A DNA stretch of 64,000 bases, taken from contig JAVHJL010000002.1 of NCBI GenBank assembly GCA_036971715.1, forward strand, positions 2,574,501 to 2,638,500, read 5' to 3'. Below the pieces are notes generated by a model, which was given only the letters and a program-made list of their open reading frames with translations, was not told where the DNA came from and did no database searches. The stretch comes from Arthrobotrys musiformis (Eukaryota > Ascomycota > Orbiliomycetes > Orbiliales > Orbiliaceae). Position 1 is the stretch's first letter, and each line of letters starts with the position of its first letter. A program made the position numbers and the translations under genes. Below, piece after piece: positions 36,527-47,900 of the stretch.

Positions 36527-37659
36527 CTTTTTTCGTGAGGAGTTTTTCCATCTCCCCGTCAAATAACACCATCCGCATGACTTCCTCTTCCCGCGTCACT
36601 ATCCAAGGTGACGGGTTTTTGGTAACAGGAGTTTTCCATCTCCCGGCGAAACGGTAGATAAATACAAGGAAGGTTTTTTGTCTTCAGGGAGTTTTCCTTC
36701 TCCCCGCCAGATATGCACCCCCGGTAAGCATCACTACCATGGTGTGACCGGTTTCATGCGCCGTCGAGAGTTTTCCTTCTCTCAGGTAGGTTTTTTGAAG
36801 GGAATTTTCCATCTCCCACACCAAACTACAAACCGCCAACAGAAAGCAAAAGGTTTTTTGTCTTCAAGGAGTTTTCCTTCTCCCCGCCAGATATGCACCC
36901 CCATTAAGCATCACTATCATGGTGTGACCGGTTTGACGCGCCGTCGAGAGTTTTCCTTCTCTCAGGTAGGTTTTTTGATTTCGGGGAGTTTTCCACATCT
37001 CCCCGCCAGATACGCACCCCCATTAAGCATCACTATCCTGGTGTGACCGGTTTAACGCACCAACGAGAGTTTTCCTTCTCTCAAGCAGGGTTTTTTGATA
37101 AAGAGGAGTTTTCCAACTCTCCCCTGCGCCAGAGGGCCGAAGTGTCCGGGGCACTAGACGACTCCTTCCATGACTGAAAAGGGCTTTTTTTGTTTTCGAG
37201 GAGTTTATCCTCTCCTCGCCAGATATGCACCCCCGTTAAGCATCACTATCCTGGTGTGACCGGTTTCATGCGCCAACGGGAGTTTTCCTTCTCTCTCTAC
37301 TCCAACTCCAGCTCCCCTACTCCCTCCTCCATCCGTCCGTAAACTCCTCCTCTTCCTCGTCCATCGGCCGTCCTTGCACCCCCCGGCCCGTTGGTTTTTT
37401 AACAATAAGGAGTTTTCCTTCTCCCTTGTCCACCTCCAACCTCAGACATCCTTTTAACGTCACTGTCTGCTGTGACGGCTTTTTTGTCAGCAAAAGGGGA
37501 GTTTTCCTCTCCCCGAGTCCACCTCCAGCCCCAGACAGCGCTTTAACGTCACTGCCTGATGTGACGGGTTTTTTTCAGAACGTGAAGGGAGTGATCCTTC
37601 TCCCTTGCCAACCTCCAACCTCAGACATCCTTTTAACGTCACTGCCTGCCGTGACGGAT
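36527..37659. repeat. Array of hairpin-forming interspersed/tandem repeats
   Basis: Two hairpin motifs alternate, each next to a GGTTTTTT run. Motif 1 is a stem around a TTTTCCTT-like loop: CGGGGAG/CTCCCCG (36981), CGAGGAG/CTCCTCG (37197), GGGGAG/CTCCCC (37497), AAGGGAG/CTCCCTT (37585), GAGAG/CTCTC (36766, 36946). Motif 2 is CGTCAC, 8 nt, GTGACG (36594, 37457, 37547, 37637). Units of about 117 bp (36671, 36851, 36968, 37181) share ATATGCACCCCC and a weaker TCAC/GTGA hairpin; three units of about 90 bp follow from 37393. The copies starting 36671 and 36851 are nearly identical over about 120 bp. Confidence 0.9.
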
Positions 37660-37669
37660 CTCCACCTCT

Positions 37670-39197
37670 TTACGAGGCCCATTGCCTCAACCGACGGCGA
37701 CACAGAACTGGCCTTCCGCCATCCCATCTCGCAATTAGTCCTTCATCCCCTAAACAAGTCAGGATATCGTCTGACAATATCCCTGTTGTCTTGGAGAGAT
37801 CTCCCAAGCTGATGGTCTGAGTGCCCCTAATGTCGGTTACCCCGATCGAGATGTCGCTAGGACGAGCCCGACTGTTCGGGGGCTGTGCCTTGGTAGAGTC
37901 CTTGCGAGTTCTCGACGCTGCTCTCTTCCCCCCAGAGCGAGCGTCTGTCTTGCGTGCCGTCTTCTCCAAAATGGCTGCGGCGACCGACTTTCTCCAGTAC
38001 CGATCGTATCCCCTCTGGCCAAGCTTCGAGATTGGCTTTTCGGGTCCACCGATCCTCCCAGTTGCCTGAGAGATGTAGTAGGAGAAGTCGATCAACGCGC
38101 TGCCAAGTCCCCCACTCCTATACTGCGGAAACAGTATAATGCAAGACAGGTTGTTTTGGTCCCATGAGACCTTCTCTTTCGAGAAGAATCCCGCAACCGA
38201 GAACTCGTGTTCTTGTCCTTGCGCTCCCTCTCGCCTCTCGACAAGGACATAGAACATGTAATTGTCGAACTCGTACCAGATGAATTTGTTCTTAATAAAG
38301 AACTTTCCAAAAAGGCACATGGACTGGAGGAACAAATGCTCACTCTCGTCCGCCCCGTCCACCTCGTAAATCTGGTAGCGACCGCCCTCGAACTCGTGTA
38401 CGAGGTTGCCCCGCGGTCGCTCTTCTCTCCCCGACAGACGCTGAAGAAAATATTAGCATTTGTTTTCTGTCTTGGTAGAAGATAAAAGAGAAAGACTAAA
38501 GAAAGGAATTCTGGGTAAACATACCTCATGGTGGTAGAGCTCTGCCGGGTTACAGGTGTACTTAAAACACCTGTCGCACACAAACAAACGGTCGGCCTGA
38601 CCACCCGAGGCCGTGAAAACGTCGGCCGGATAGCCAGCGTTCTCATGCTCGGCCTGGATAATCAGGCCACCGTAGACCACCTGCAGGTCTGGTCCGTGCT
38701 CACACCCTATTAACCTGTTAGCAAAATGTGTTGCCTCAAAATTTACAACGGGTGAAAATGTGTTGTGTGGAGGTCTCGAACTACTGGATTAGGAAGGCAA
38801 CACAAAGACAAACACCCTCGCAACGGCCACACAAACAAACAAACAAGCAAACATCGCGGCAAAAAAATCCCACAAGAGACCTGCCGGAGATCGCTAAACA
38901 TAATTGGGATGATGAAGGGACAAACAAAGGCGTGTGTAACTTACCGGCAGAATGCCTGGGATCCTTCGAACGCGTCGCCACTCCCGTACGGGATGGCTCG
39001 GCAGAAGGATCCCTGGATCTGCTTGGTGCAGCATCCGGAACCTGCAAATTTGCTCCCCCTCCTCCCCGGGAGCTCCTCGTCTGTCGACCGGCCCCCTCCG
39101 GCGACTTCGACCCCGACACCTCCCGTCGCCTGCTTGCCCCACTGGCACCAACAGGAGGGGTTCGACGGCTGCTCCTCTCCGTACGCTTTGGTGGCAT
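37670..39197 (-). CDS. Divergent MYST-family histone acetyltransferase
   Basis: Exons: 38945-39197, 38525-38706, 37670-38440; 1206 nt, 401 residues, short for the family. The first 84 residues are Arg/Ser/Gly-rich. A zinc-knuckle-like segment DRLFVCDRCFKYTCNPAEL-YHHE follows, but the exon junction supplies RLSG after HHE, so the fourth ligand (Cys) is not seen. The catalytic domain reads YQIYEVDGADESEHLFLQ, CLFGKFFIKNKFIWYEFDNY, VAGFFSKEKVSWDQNNLSC, FPQYRSGGLGSALIDFSY and GGPEKPISKLGQRGYDRYW. The active-site Cys245 and Glu279 are present; the acetyl-CoA loop is QYRSGGLGSA instead of the usual QRKGYGK type. The gene is GC-rich against AT-rich flanks. An active Sas2/Sas3-like enzyme is possible, but target and complex are unknown. 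Start chosen at MPPKRTER; an in-frame ATG at 39263 adds a His run. Confidence 0.85.
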
Positions 39198-41136
39198 GAT
39201 GTGATGATGGTGATGATGATAGTGATGGTGATGGTGTTTGGTGTGCAAGAAGGGAGACAACACAAAAGCCAGAGTGATGTCTAAAGAGAGAAGAGAAGGA
39301 AAGAGGAGAAAGATCGGAAGGGGGGGGTCAGCCTTTTATAACTTCATTTTGGAAGACACGGCGTCTCGTATCAATCTTCGCTCAGCATTTGAATTGAAGA
39401 CGTTACCAGACGCTCAGCTCTTGGAGGACTCTACCGTCTACCGTGGGTCCTAACCCAGCCATCAACTCAGCGCTCAGCGCCAGAACCTCCTCAATGACTG
39501 GGTCAGGCAAGGACACCGATCCGCGAAACTATCTCAGCGTAGCAGCCACGATCGTGATCCATACACACGGTGGAAAAGATACTCGCCATCTACAATGGCA
39601 CTCCCAAGGCTATGGCTTGACCTAGTATCGTTCTAAAACCAATGACTTGAAGGGAGGATTGAGTAGCTGGTATTTTCAACCGTTCGAAAGCACCTAGCAT
39701 CTAGTACTCTCTATAGACCCCTAAGTTTTCATCATAACATCACCGGAATGTTGGTCACAAACGCCGGAGTGTCAAAGTAGTTGGCCATTTTATTTGGGTT
39801 GGCAAAGAAAGGATGGTTTCCAGTGTGTGAGCGGGCTTGGGCATGATAAATCCGATGGCTACGGGATCTATAACTTGCCCCGTACCTATAACACTAGCGG
39901 GGGCTATTAATTAGGCTCTGTTGGTTCAAATATCTATCATTAAGCATCAGTATATATAATTATACATATATAATAGGGATGCCATAGACCTATGTTAATT
40001 ACAACAGAGATCTAGTATCAATTTCCATTGTCGATGCTTGCCTCGTATCCAATCTGTAATCCGGAGTGATCTCACCTAGATGGATCGATATCCACATATC
40101 TCGATAAATTTACACACATTACGATGATATCAATAACCTAGCATAAGTGCAATATATTAATCTCCAAGTACTTGCTAGAAAGGTAGGGGCTGAGTCACAG
40201 CCTGTAAAAGAAGGGTGCAACGGTGACGGACATCGGGATATCAATACCCACCTAAATTTCCCACCCCAAGGCTTATATATGCATAAAGGTTAATTATACC
40301 TAGGTATGTCAGCCGGAAATCTTAAAGGTCGATTGGAATATATCAATACGAAAGGGACTAGATTCGACGAAGAGGAAGTAGTAGATTGATAGCGTGATGT
40401 TAACGAGGCCTGTAAAATGCAACATGGCAATCGTTTAGAATTTAAATATTTAAGAAGTCGAAAGAGGGCTCTAGTACATGTAGCCCCAGACACACCCCGA
40501 AGTATCATTCGAATTCGTTGTAATTGCAATTAATCGACCATGCGCACGAGGAAGACAAGTTTAAGGCAGGACTATATCTTGAATAAAGGCCTACACAGCC
40601 GCAAGCCGGAAATATTTAAAGTAATCAGAAAGATATAACTCCTAGTAGTAATACAAGCGACGTTTATGATCCGTATCACGTTCTGCATGGAAGACTAGCT
40701 CTATAGATCTATCTTTTGCTGCCCTGCAGAACGAGGATCAAAGGTCACGCCAAGTTCATCTAAGCCACATCAACACCCTACATCTAAGCCCTACGGTTCT
40801 GGGAACATTCATATGCTGGGTAGTAAATTTATTCCGTCTAATTGGAATGAATTTTCTGACTAGAGGCAAAAAAAGTGCGGCCCCCGACAAAATTAACCCC
40901 GGTTGTGCCGTTATATAAATGTACAAAGACCATGCATTAGGACGATAGAGAAAACACCGAATGTAGCGTAACCCCGTGAGACATAAAATGGAAAGGGCGT
41001 AGTAGTCGGAAGAGAGGTTGAGTGGGTATGTAGAATTTTGATCGGAAACGTGTAGGTGTGTGTGGAAAAGGTATATCGATCAAGTATTGCAAAATAGGAA
41101 ACAGAGAACGGAAAAGACGAAAGATCTGGATTTTGC
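39198..41136. other. AT-rich intergenic region
   Basis: Just upstream of the MYST ATG is a GAT/GGT repeat (39200-39240). From 39.65 to 41.1 kb the sequence is AT-rich, with one TACCTAGGTA palindrome at 40297. No conserved frame, RNA gene or transposon ends are seen. It could be degenerate repeat. Confidence 0.5.
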
Positions 41137-42033
41137 TTAGGCTACTAATTCGACAACACCACCTGTAATTTCATGTTAGCATTTTGGTGTAAGGTCCTGA
41201 GGGGAATTCTGTAAAAAACGTACCAGCCTCCTTGATCTTCTTCTCCGCTAGCTTCGAGACGAATCTAGCCTTGACAATAACTGGAACTTCTGGTAGTCTT
41301 CCCTTGCCCAAAAGCTTGGAGTATCCGTTTGCCAATAGATCAATAACTGGAGCGGTGTCGGTCTTTCCGGCGCTCAAGTACTTCTCCCTCGACTCGGCAG
41401 GGACCAATGTCCACAGCTATAAGTGAAAAAACCTCAATTAGTCCAACTATCCCTCTTGCCATGTTGCACCTTTCATATCCCAAAACCTCGGATCCAATTC
41501 CTCGTTTACTTCTTCTTCTTCTTTCGATTCCTCATCCCTCCTCTTTAAATCCTCCAAAAAATCGGGTGGGTGGAGTTCAACTCACTTTGTCGAGATTCAG
41601 AACCGGTCTCCAGAACTGGTTCTGGAGCTTGTGGAAGTATCGCATACCGACTTTACCGAAGTAACCGGGATGGTACTTGTCCATGTTGGTTCGGTGGTGA
41701 TGTTGACCACCAGCAAGACCACGACCACCGGGGTGCTTCTATAAATTTCCCAAAAAATGCTATCAATAAATGCTGCGCCTAATAGTATCGGTTGGAGAAA
41801 TGTCGAGGAAGTTTCGTCGTACCCTGTGCTTTCCTACACGACCGTGACCGGCACTGACATGGCCTCTGTGCTTTCTTGTCTTTGTAAGTCTGGTCTGGAA
41901 GTCGAAATCGTGGTTCGTTAGCTAAGTCTGCCTCTCTGCCTCTCTCTCATATCCTTCATCTTCCTCCATTTCCGCCAAAAGCACGATTGTCGAATAATAA
42001 AGACTCGGGAAGGGACGGTTGACATACGGGCAT
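41137..42033 (-). CDS. rpl28: 60S ribosomal protein L28 (uL15, L27a)
   Basis: Large-subunit ribosomal protein. Exons: 42028-42033, 41823-41894, 41586-41738, 41224-41416, 41137-41162; 450 nt, exactly 149 residues as in yeast Rpl28. The first coding exon is just ATG CCC. The product runs MPTRLTKTRKHRGHVSAGHG, KHPGGRGLAGGQHHHRTNMD, YHPGYFGKVGMRYFHKLQNQ, LWTLVPAESREKYLSAGKTD and ends GGVVELVA. Very short first coding exons followed by an intron are common in fungal ribosomal protein genes and are often tied to regulation. Certain identification. Confidence 0.99.
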
Positions 42034-42572
42034 GGTTGCTGCTTAATGACGATAACCTCGATACTTCGAATTAGAGGAGGTAAAAAATGTGGACGATGAT
42101 GAGGGATGTCACTAAGTTTGGAGGTGGTGGTTTCTTCAATTTGCTGGTCTAGGCGCGGTCGTTTGCCCACAAGCGCACTCCGATTGGGCTTTTTTGATTG
42201 GATGAGGTTCAACACATTGAAATTTTGGGCCAGGGCAAGCCAGCCCTTATCTGATTATCTATCTATCATCATGTGACACCATGTGATCCAACGCCAAGAG
42301 ATAAAGCAATGCAACAAAAACAACAATGAAAACAAGGGTAAAGGGTATCCAGGCTCATGTGCTCCGATGATAATGCAATGGAAAAAAGAAAAGCCAATAT
42401 CCATGTTAAACCGCAAGCCTATGCCTCATCAATAATATAACAGCCTTCAGATTGACCGCTGGGTTCAAACAGAAGAAGGGAAAAAGGCAAGGCTACCTGT
42501 AAATGCAAGGAAAGTCAAAAGAATAGAGATAGGTGAAGACGGGCAGGCGGATCCACCCTAAAAGCAGGTATT
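42034..42572. other. rpl28 promoter / cdc7 3' region
   Basis: About 540 nt, no frame. AT-rich with A runs. Confidence 0.5.
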
Positions 42573-44393
42573 CTAGATTGTCTCGACCTCGTCGTCGGAG
42601 ATATCAGTTCCAATGTTAGTGAGGAAGGGGTCATTGAGTGCTTCGGCAGCTGAGAGCCGCTTGCGATGATCTAAGTCCAACGTCTTTTCAAGAAAGTCTA
42701 AAGCACGTTTTTCCTCGGTGCTGAGAGAGTCGCCCCTGCGCCCGGCCTCGGGTTTGGGCCTAGATGTTGCCCATTCAACGATACTACTCAAACTGTGCCC
42801 TTTCTCTGAGATTGTGGGGATACCAGTTTCGAATGTGGCGCCTTGAGAAAGATATGTTAGTTCATTTAACCGGGTTTGAAGGAGGGAATTAGCTTTCATA
42901 CCATGTAGAGTAGCACAGGCTCTCATCTTCACCCGCCCAAAGACGGTAGCCATCTCGATAATTGCATCAATATCATCAGGGGAATTGAAAAATGGGAATC
43001 GCTTCGACAAGAAAGTCAGGAGAATGACACCCGCGGACCAGACATCGATTTCTAGAAGGGGTCAGATATCTTCGAAGTGAAATCCCAAAAGATGGTGTAC
43101 ATACTAGTAGTTTGTCTATTACACTTGAACAGAACTTCAGGGGCGCGAAACCCTCTCGTGCCGGCTCTGTTAGCTCGCTTGGAGGGTCTGGGTTCACAAA
43201 GTTCGTTAGTTCACTGTCTGAAGTAGTTCTACCGAGGACCCATTGCTACCTTTGGTCGTTCTTCGGATACCCCCTAACGGGAGCCGTGGGTTTAGGAGGG
43301 GCCCCTCTAGCCCTCGTGCAAGGACAAACTCCATCATGTTCCTCTCTCTATCGAATATGTTAGTACATCTAGGAACTGCCAAGGAGACCAGAAATAACAT
43401 ACCTCAGCCAGACCAAAATCAACCAACACACCCCTACCCTTTGCGCAGTCGTATAAAAAGTTTCTGTGAACCAAAGGATTAGCCGGCAGTTAGTTCAATA
43501 GTGAAGGATTCCGGCATACGTTGGCTTGATGTCGCGATGGAGGATATCTTTTGCATGAACGAATTTCAAGGCCGTGAATAGGGACCTCATGTAGAGTTGA
43601 ATTTCGGGGATACTAAGTTTTCTGAAATAGTCCTGCAGAGATGGGATAATAAGCACTATGTTGAAGAATCCGAGTTCAACGTCGTTTTACTCACTCTGAA
43701 ATCGACATGGCGAAAGTATGGCATGACAGCAATAACTTGATCGAGGTGACGGAACGCCGTGATGAGCGATACAACATTCTTTGACCCGGTCAGATCCTTC
43801 AACAGTTCCAATTCGTTGTGGATTCGTTGTGGGCTGCTGGTGACGTAGATTTTTTTGATAGCGACATATTTGACCTTCTTCTCCCGGGGATTGAGGCGTT
43901 GCCTTTTCGATCGAGGCGAGTAGTATTCAGCCGTCCGTTCGTCGAGGTCCCATTCGTTTATATACTTGTCATATCGTAGGTCAATTGCTTTGTAGACGGA
44001 GGAAAAAGTGCCTTCTCCAGTCTTGCTGACAATTTTGTAGTGGAGATCAAGTTTTCGAAAGGAAGCCATGAATTCGTCGATTTCTTCTTGAACCTCTGGG
44101 CAGATTTCATCGACGGTGCCATCCGAATCTTCGGAGTATTGGTCCTCTGAGAGAGCGTATGGATCCCCCTCGCTCTCATTTTCGCTCATGGCTCCAACAT
44201 CCTCATCTTCATCCATCTCATCCCCCTGGTCAGGGTATTGGAGGTCCGTGCCACTTGCATAGTCGTCGGAAAGGTATTCTTCTTTGACTATCTCATTTCG
44301 TGGAGCGGGGATAATATCGGTGCGTGAGGGTTTTCGCTGGACGTTTCGAGAAACAGCATGTAGGGCAGCTGCGCGGTGGCTTTGCGAGTTCAT
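42573..44393 (-). CDS. cdc7: Cdc7/Hsk1 replication kinase (DDK catalytic subunit)
   Basis: Cdc7 with Dbf4 phosphorylates MCM to fire origins. Exons: 43695-44393, 43520-43632, 43403-43463, 43250-43347, 43105-43187, 42573-43051; 1533 nt, 510 residues. An acidic N-terminus precedes the kinase domain: GEGTFSSVYKA (126-136), VAIKK with Lys180, HVDFRDYFRKL, HRDIKPTNFLY with Asp267, LVDFGLAE with Asp286. Between DFG and APE lies a Cys-containing insert and GYPKNDQR, followed by KRANRAGTRGFRAPEVLFKC, a signature of Cdc7 (kinase insert II before the APE). KIDVWSAGVILLTFLSKRFP follows. The C-terminus ends SDDEVETI. The head-to-head neighbour is cnd1, 589 nt away. Confidence 0.96.
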
Positions 44394-44982
44394 TGTGGTT
44401 AAAAGTCCTTGAATCTGTCGAACGCAGGGGGTTAGTTAGAGCCCTGACAGTGACGATGTCAATGGCCATTGATGGCTGCGCAAAGCTGAATTTCTTACCT
44501 TGCCCCTCTAGAAGATGCTTTGTAGGGAGCAAATTGACGAGAAAGGACAATGCCGTTTTGTATGGCGTTGTATATAGAATACTGGGTAGCTTGGTCGATT
44601 TAGAGATGAGGCATGAAACTACAAGCTGCACGTTATTAAATTCCGATTCGCGAGTTTTGATGCGCGAGCCACCAACATTGGTAACGACAACAACAAAACA
44701 CTTCACAGGCGACGATAAAAAGTAAACAACAACGGCGTAGACATCACAACGGACGTCGCGGGCGAATATCGAATAGCCGGAGTACCCGCTAAACACCGAA
44801 GGAGCTTCAGAAGACGTATCGGACGAATTTACGACCAGTTCAAAATCGCGCCACGACAAGAACCGACAGAAAACCCATACTTTGACCCCGACTAGAGGTG
44901 CGGCCCAGGTGGCATGCCTATATAGCTCTCAGTTCGATATCTAGACCATTCACGACCCTTAAAAACGACATTTCCCGAAGTT
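44394..44982. promoter_or_regulatory. Divergent cdc7/cnd1 promoter
   Basis: A 589-nt spacer between two divergent chromosome-cycle genes. No frame is conserved. I cannot point to a specific factor site by eye. Confidence 0.5.
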
Positions 44983-47900
44983 ATGGGCGAATCAAAATAC
45001 ACATTCGAGCTTGCGGCCTCGCTAAGAGCTTACCTCGACGATCCTTTGACCATTTCATGTCCAGATGCAGACCCCGGTCTCATAAGTGAAAATGGAGAGC
45101 CCCTCACCGCGGGGCAGGTCAATCCCGTACTAGACCCTATCGTGGAAGCTGTCACCATAAGCCCGGATGCTATCCTTAGAGACGACAACTTCGATAACCT
45201 ACAATGCTTGCTGAAGTATGGCTATTTTCGGACAACCGTTATAAGCTTCATATGCTAACGAAGCTGGCTGTGGCGCACAGGTCGTTTTCTTTGATTCCAG
45301 GAGTTTCCGCGAGCAAAGTTTTGGATCTAGTCGCCTCGGGCTTGGCCGCTGAGGCTGCTATCGTACATAGCGAGTTGGAATCCGACGACCCTGGTGACCT
45401 TGAGCTACACAAGGAGCTGTTGGAGGCATATGGGTTCCTGTTACTATGGGCTATCAGCGCGACAGAAACCAGGATGCAGGAGAAAAGCAACCAGGCGGCT
45501 CCAGCTGCCAGAGGCCGGGGTGTGAAATCGAAAGCTTCGAAAGCTAGTGCCGGCATTTGGGATCCATCTTCGCAGCTCTTACAGACACTAGACATCATGG
45601 CGAAAGTCATGAAACTCAAGCTGTCCCGGATGTTCCTAACAACATCGGAGAGAGATACATTTGTCAGTCTCTTTACGAGGCCGGTGTATTTGATGCTGGA
45701 GAATGAGCAGCGCATAAAGAGCGTTCCCATGAAGATGCACTGCTTCAAAATACTCTGTTTGGCCGTAAAACATCACGGTCACGCATATGGTAATAATTTC
45801 GCTTAAGCTAAGGCTCTATCTCATCGGGTTCTAACATCAAAGTCTTGATTAGGTGCCCAAATCTCGATCGTACAGAATCTGTCTTATTTCGAACATCTTT
45901 CAGAGCCGATGGCCGAGTTCTTGCAAATCTTAGACGAGCAATTCGACTACCCCCAGCTCGCTGACGAAGTTCTCCGAGAAGTTAGTAACAAGGAGTTCAA
46001 CAGCAATGATACCAAGGGACCAAAATCGATCTCGACTTTCCTAGCTAAACTCGCAGAAGTTGCGCCTCGGGTCGTCCTCAAACAGATGACATTGTTGATC
46101 AAATTACTTGATAGCGAAGTACGTGCCAAAGCTCTTCATAGTATCAATATTATACTAAACCAAGACTAGTCGTATACTTTGCGATGCGGAATTATCGAGG
46201 TTTGCGGCAATCTCATCGCGGATTTGACAAAAGAAGACGAGCGGACAGATTCCCACAAGTCACAGATCGAGTCCTTCTACGATGTTCTAGAGGAGAGATT
46301 CTTGGACCTTAATCCTTATTGTCGTTCACGTTTGATGCAGGTTCTTAGCAGGCTTTGCGAGTAAGAACTACCCCTCCAAAATCAATCCGTACCCACGTGC
46401 TAACATAGATGTCGTCTTTAGTTTGGAAATAAAGAACCCCGGACGGAGACAAAGAATTACAGAGAACGCCACCCGCAGTCTCGAAGATAAAAGTAGCAAC
46501 GTTCGCAGGAATGCCATTAAGCTCCTCGGCCGCCTTGTTGCCACACATCCTTTCAGCGTACTCCATGGCGGGCAGCTCGCCCTCAAAGAGTGGAATGAGC
46601 GTTTGACCAAAGTGAATGAAGAAATAGACGCATTAGGCCCACCCCCCGGGGCACCAGGTCTTGGGGAGGGCGCAGCGGACGAAACATCGGTGGACGAAAG
46701 CTTGTTACAGGATGTCACTATGCATGAGGCCGATGGCGAAGAAGGTCATCAGCCACCCGCAGGCCCGACCCCGGAAGAGATGGCGACGTCGGAGGCAATT
46801 ACAAAACTACAACTAACAAGACGGTATTATATGGACGCCATCCGGTTTATCAACTCCCTTCATACCGCCGCGACCCTCGTCACGCAGTTGCTTGGGTCTC
46901 GGAATAAAAGCGAGGTCATCGAGGCCATGGATTTCTTCGTGATCCTAGATGCCTACCGAGTTGAACCTTCTAAGGTATACCACACTCTTTAAAATGTGGC
47001 TCGACACTGGCTAACAGTTTTAATAGAGCGGAATTCGCAAAATGTTAAGGTTAATCTGGACCAAAGGAAACAGCGACGAAGGCCGCAGCGTGCAAACTCA
47101 TCTAATTGACTGCTACAAAATGCTCTACTTCGAAGCCCCAAATAACTTCAGCCCAAATGACGCTGCGAATTATGTGGCGCGAAATATCATCAGTCTAACA
47201 TTTGGCGCCACATCCGGCGAATTAACATCGCTTGAGGCTCTGCTAAGTACAATGATGAAAGCAGGCCAGATTCCCGAAGCAGTGGTTGAAAAACTATGGA
47301 AGGTGTACGGAGTGCAGAAGAAGGAGATCTCGCGAACGCAGAGGAGAGGGGCGATAATCTGCCTCGGAATGCTCGCTGTCGCAGACCCAGAGATTGTGAT
47401 CAAGCATCTCGAAACCCTTCTTCGCATTGGACTAGGCGCACTTGGAAGAGCAGACCTCGCGCTTGCCAAGTATACCTGCATTGCTCTCAAGCACATTTGC
47501 CCCACCGGCAGACGAGATAACCCTAGCACGATGGCAAGAATGCCTAACAATCATGCTGTTCTTGTCAAGCTGGCTGCTATCCTGGAGGTTCCCTCTGCTA
47601 GCCAAGACTGGCTTGGGCTTGCCGAGCAGGCAGTGAACGCTATATATGCACTATCGCAGCATCCGGACGTCCTACTCACAGAGATTATCCACAGAAAGAC
47701 CAGGAGCGTGTTTTGCGCCCCCCGTGCAATGGAGATCGAGGAGGATGGTGAACCGGCTCCCCAGAAGGCCGAAGATAGCATAGATGCCAACATCAAACTC
47801 TCCCAGCTCCTATTCCTCGTCGGTCACGTCGCTATCAAGCAAATCGTGCACTTGGAGCTCCACGAGTTAGACTTCAAGAGAAGGAAAGCTGCATCGGAGA

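Larger units (their letters stand above)
35019..37669. other. Repeat-bearing intergenic region
   Basis: 35.0-36.1 kb is AT-rich and carries one TACCTAGGTA palindrome (35399). A 20-bp CT-rich tandem lies at 36248-36330, and the hairpin-repeat array fills 36527-37659. No gene is supported; plus-strand frames inside the array are repeat artefacts. Confidence 0.6.

Noticed and set aside
36678..37046. 122-codon plus-strand frame with a duplicated peptide inside the hairpin array
   Set aside because: The peptide repeat follows only from a 180-bp DNA duplication; the next copies shift frame, and hairpin pairing, not coding, is conserved.
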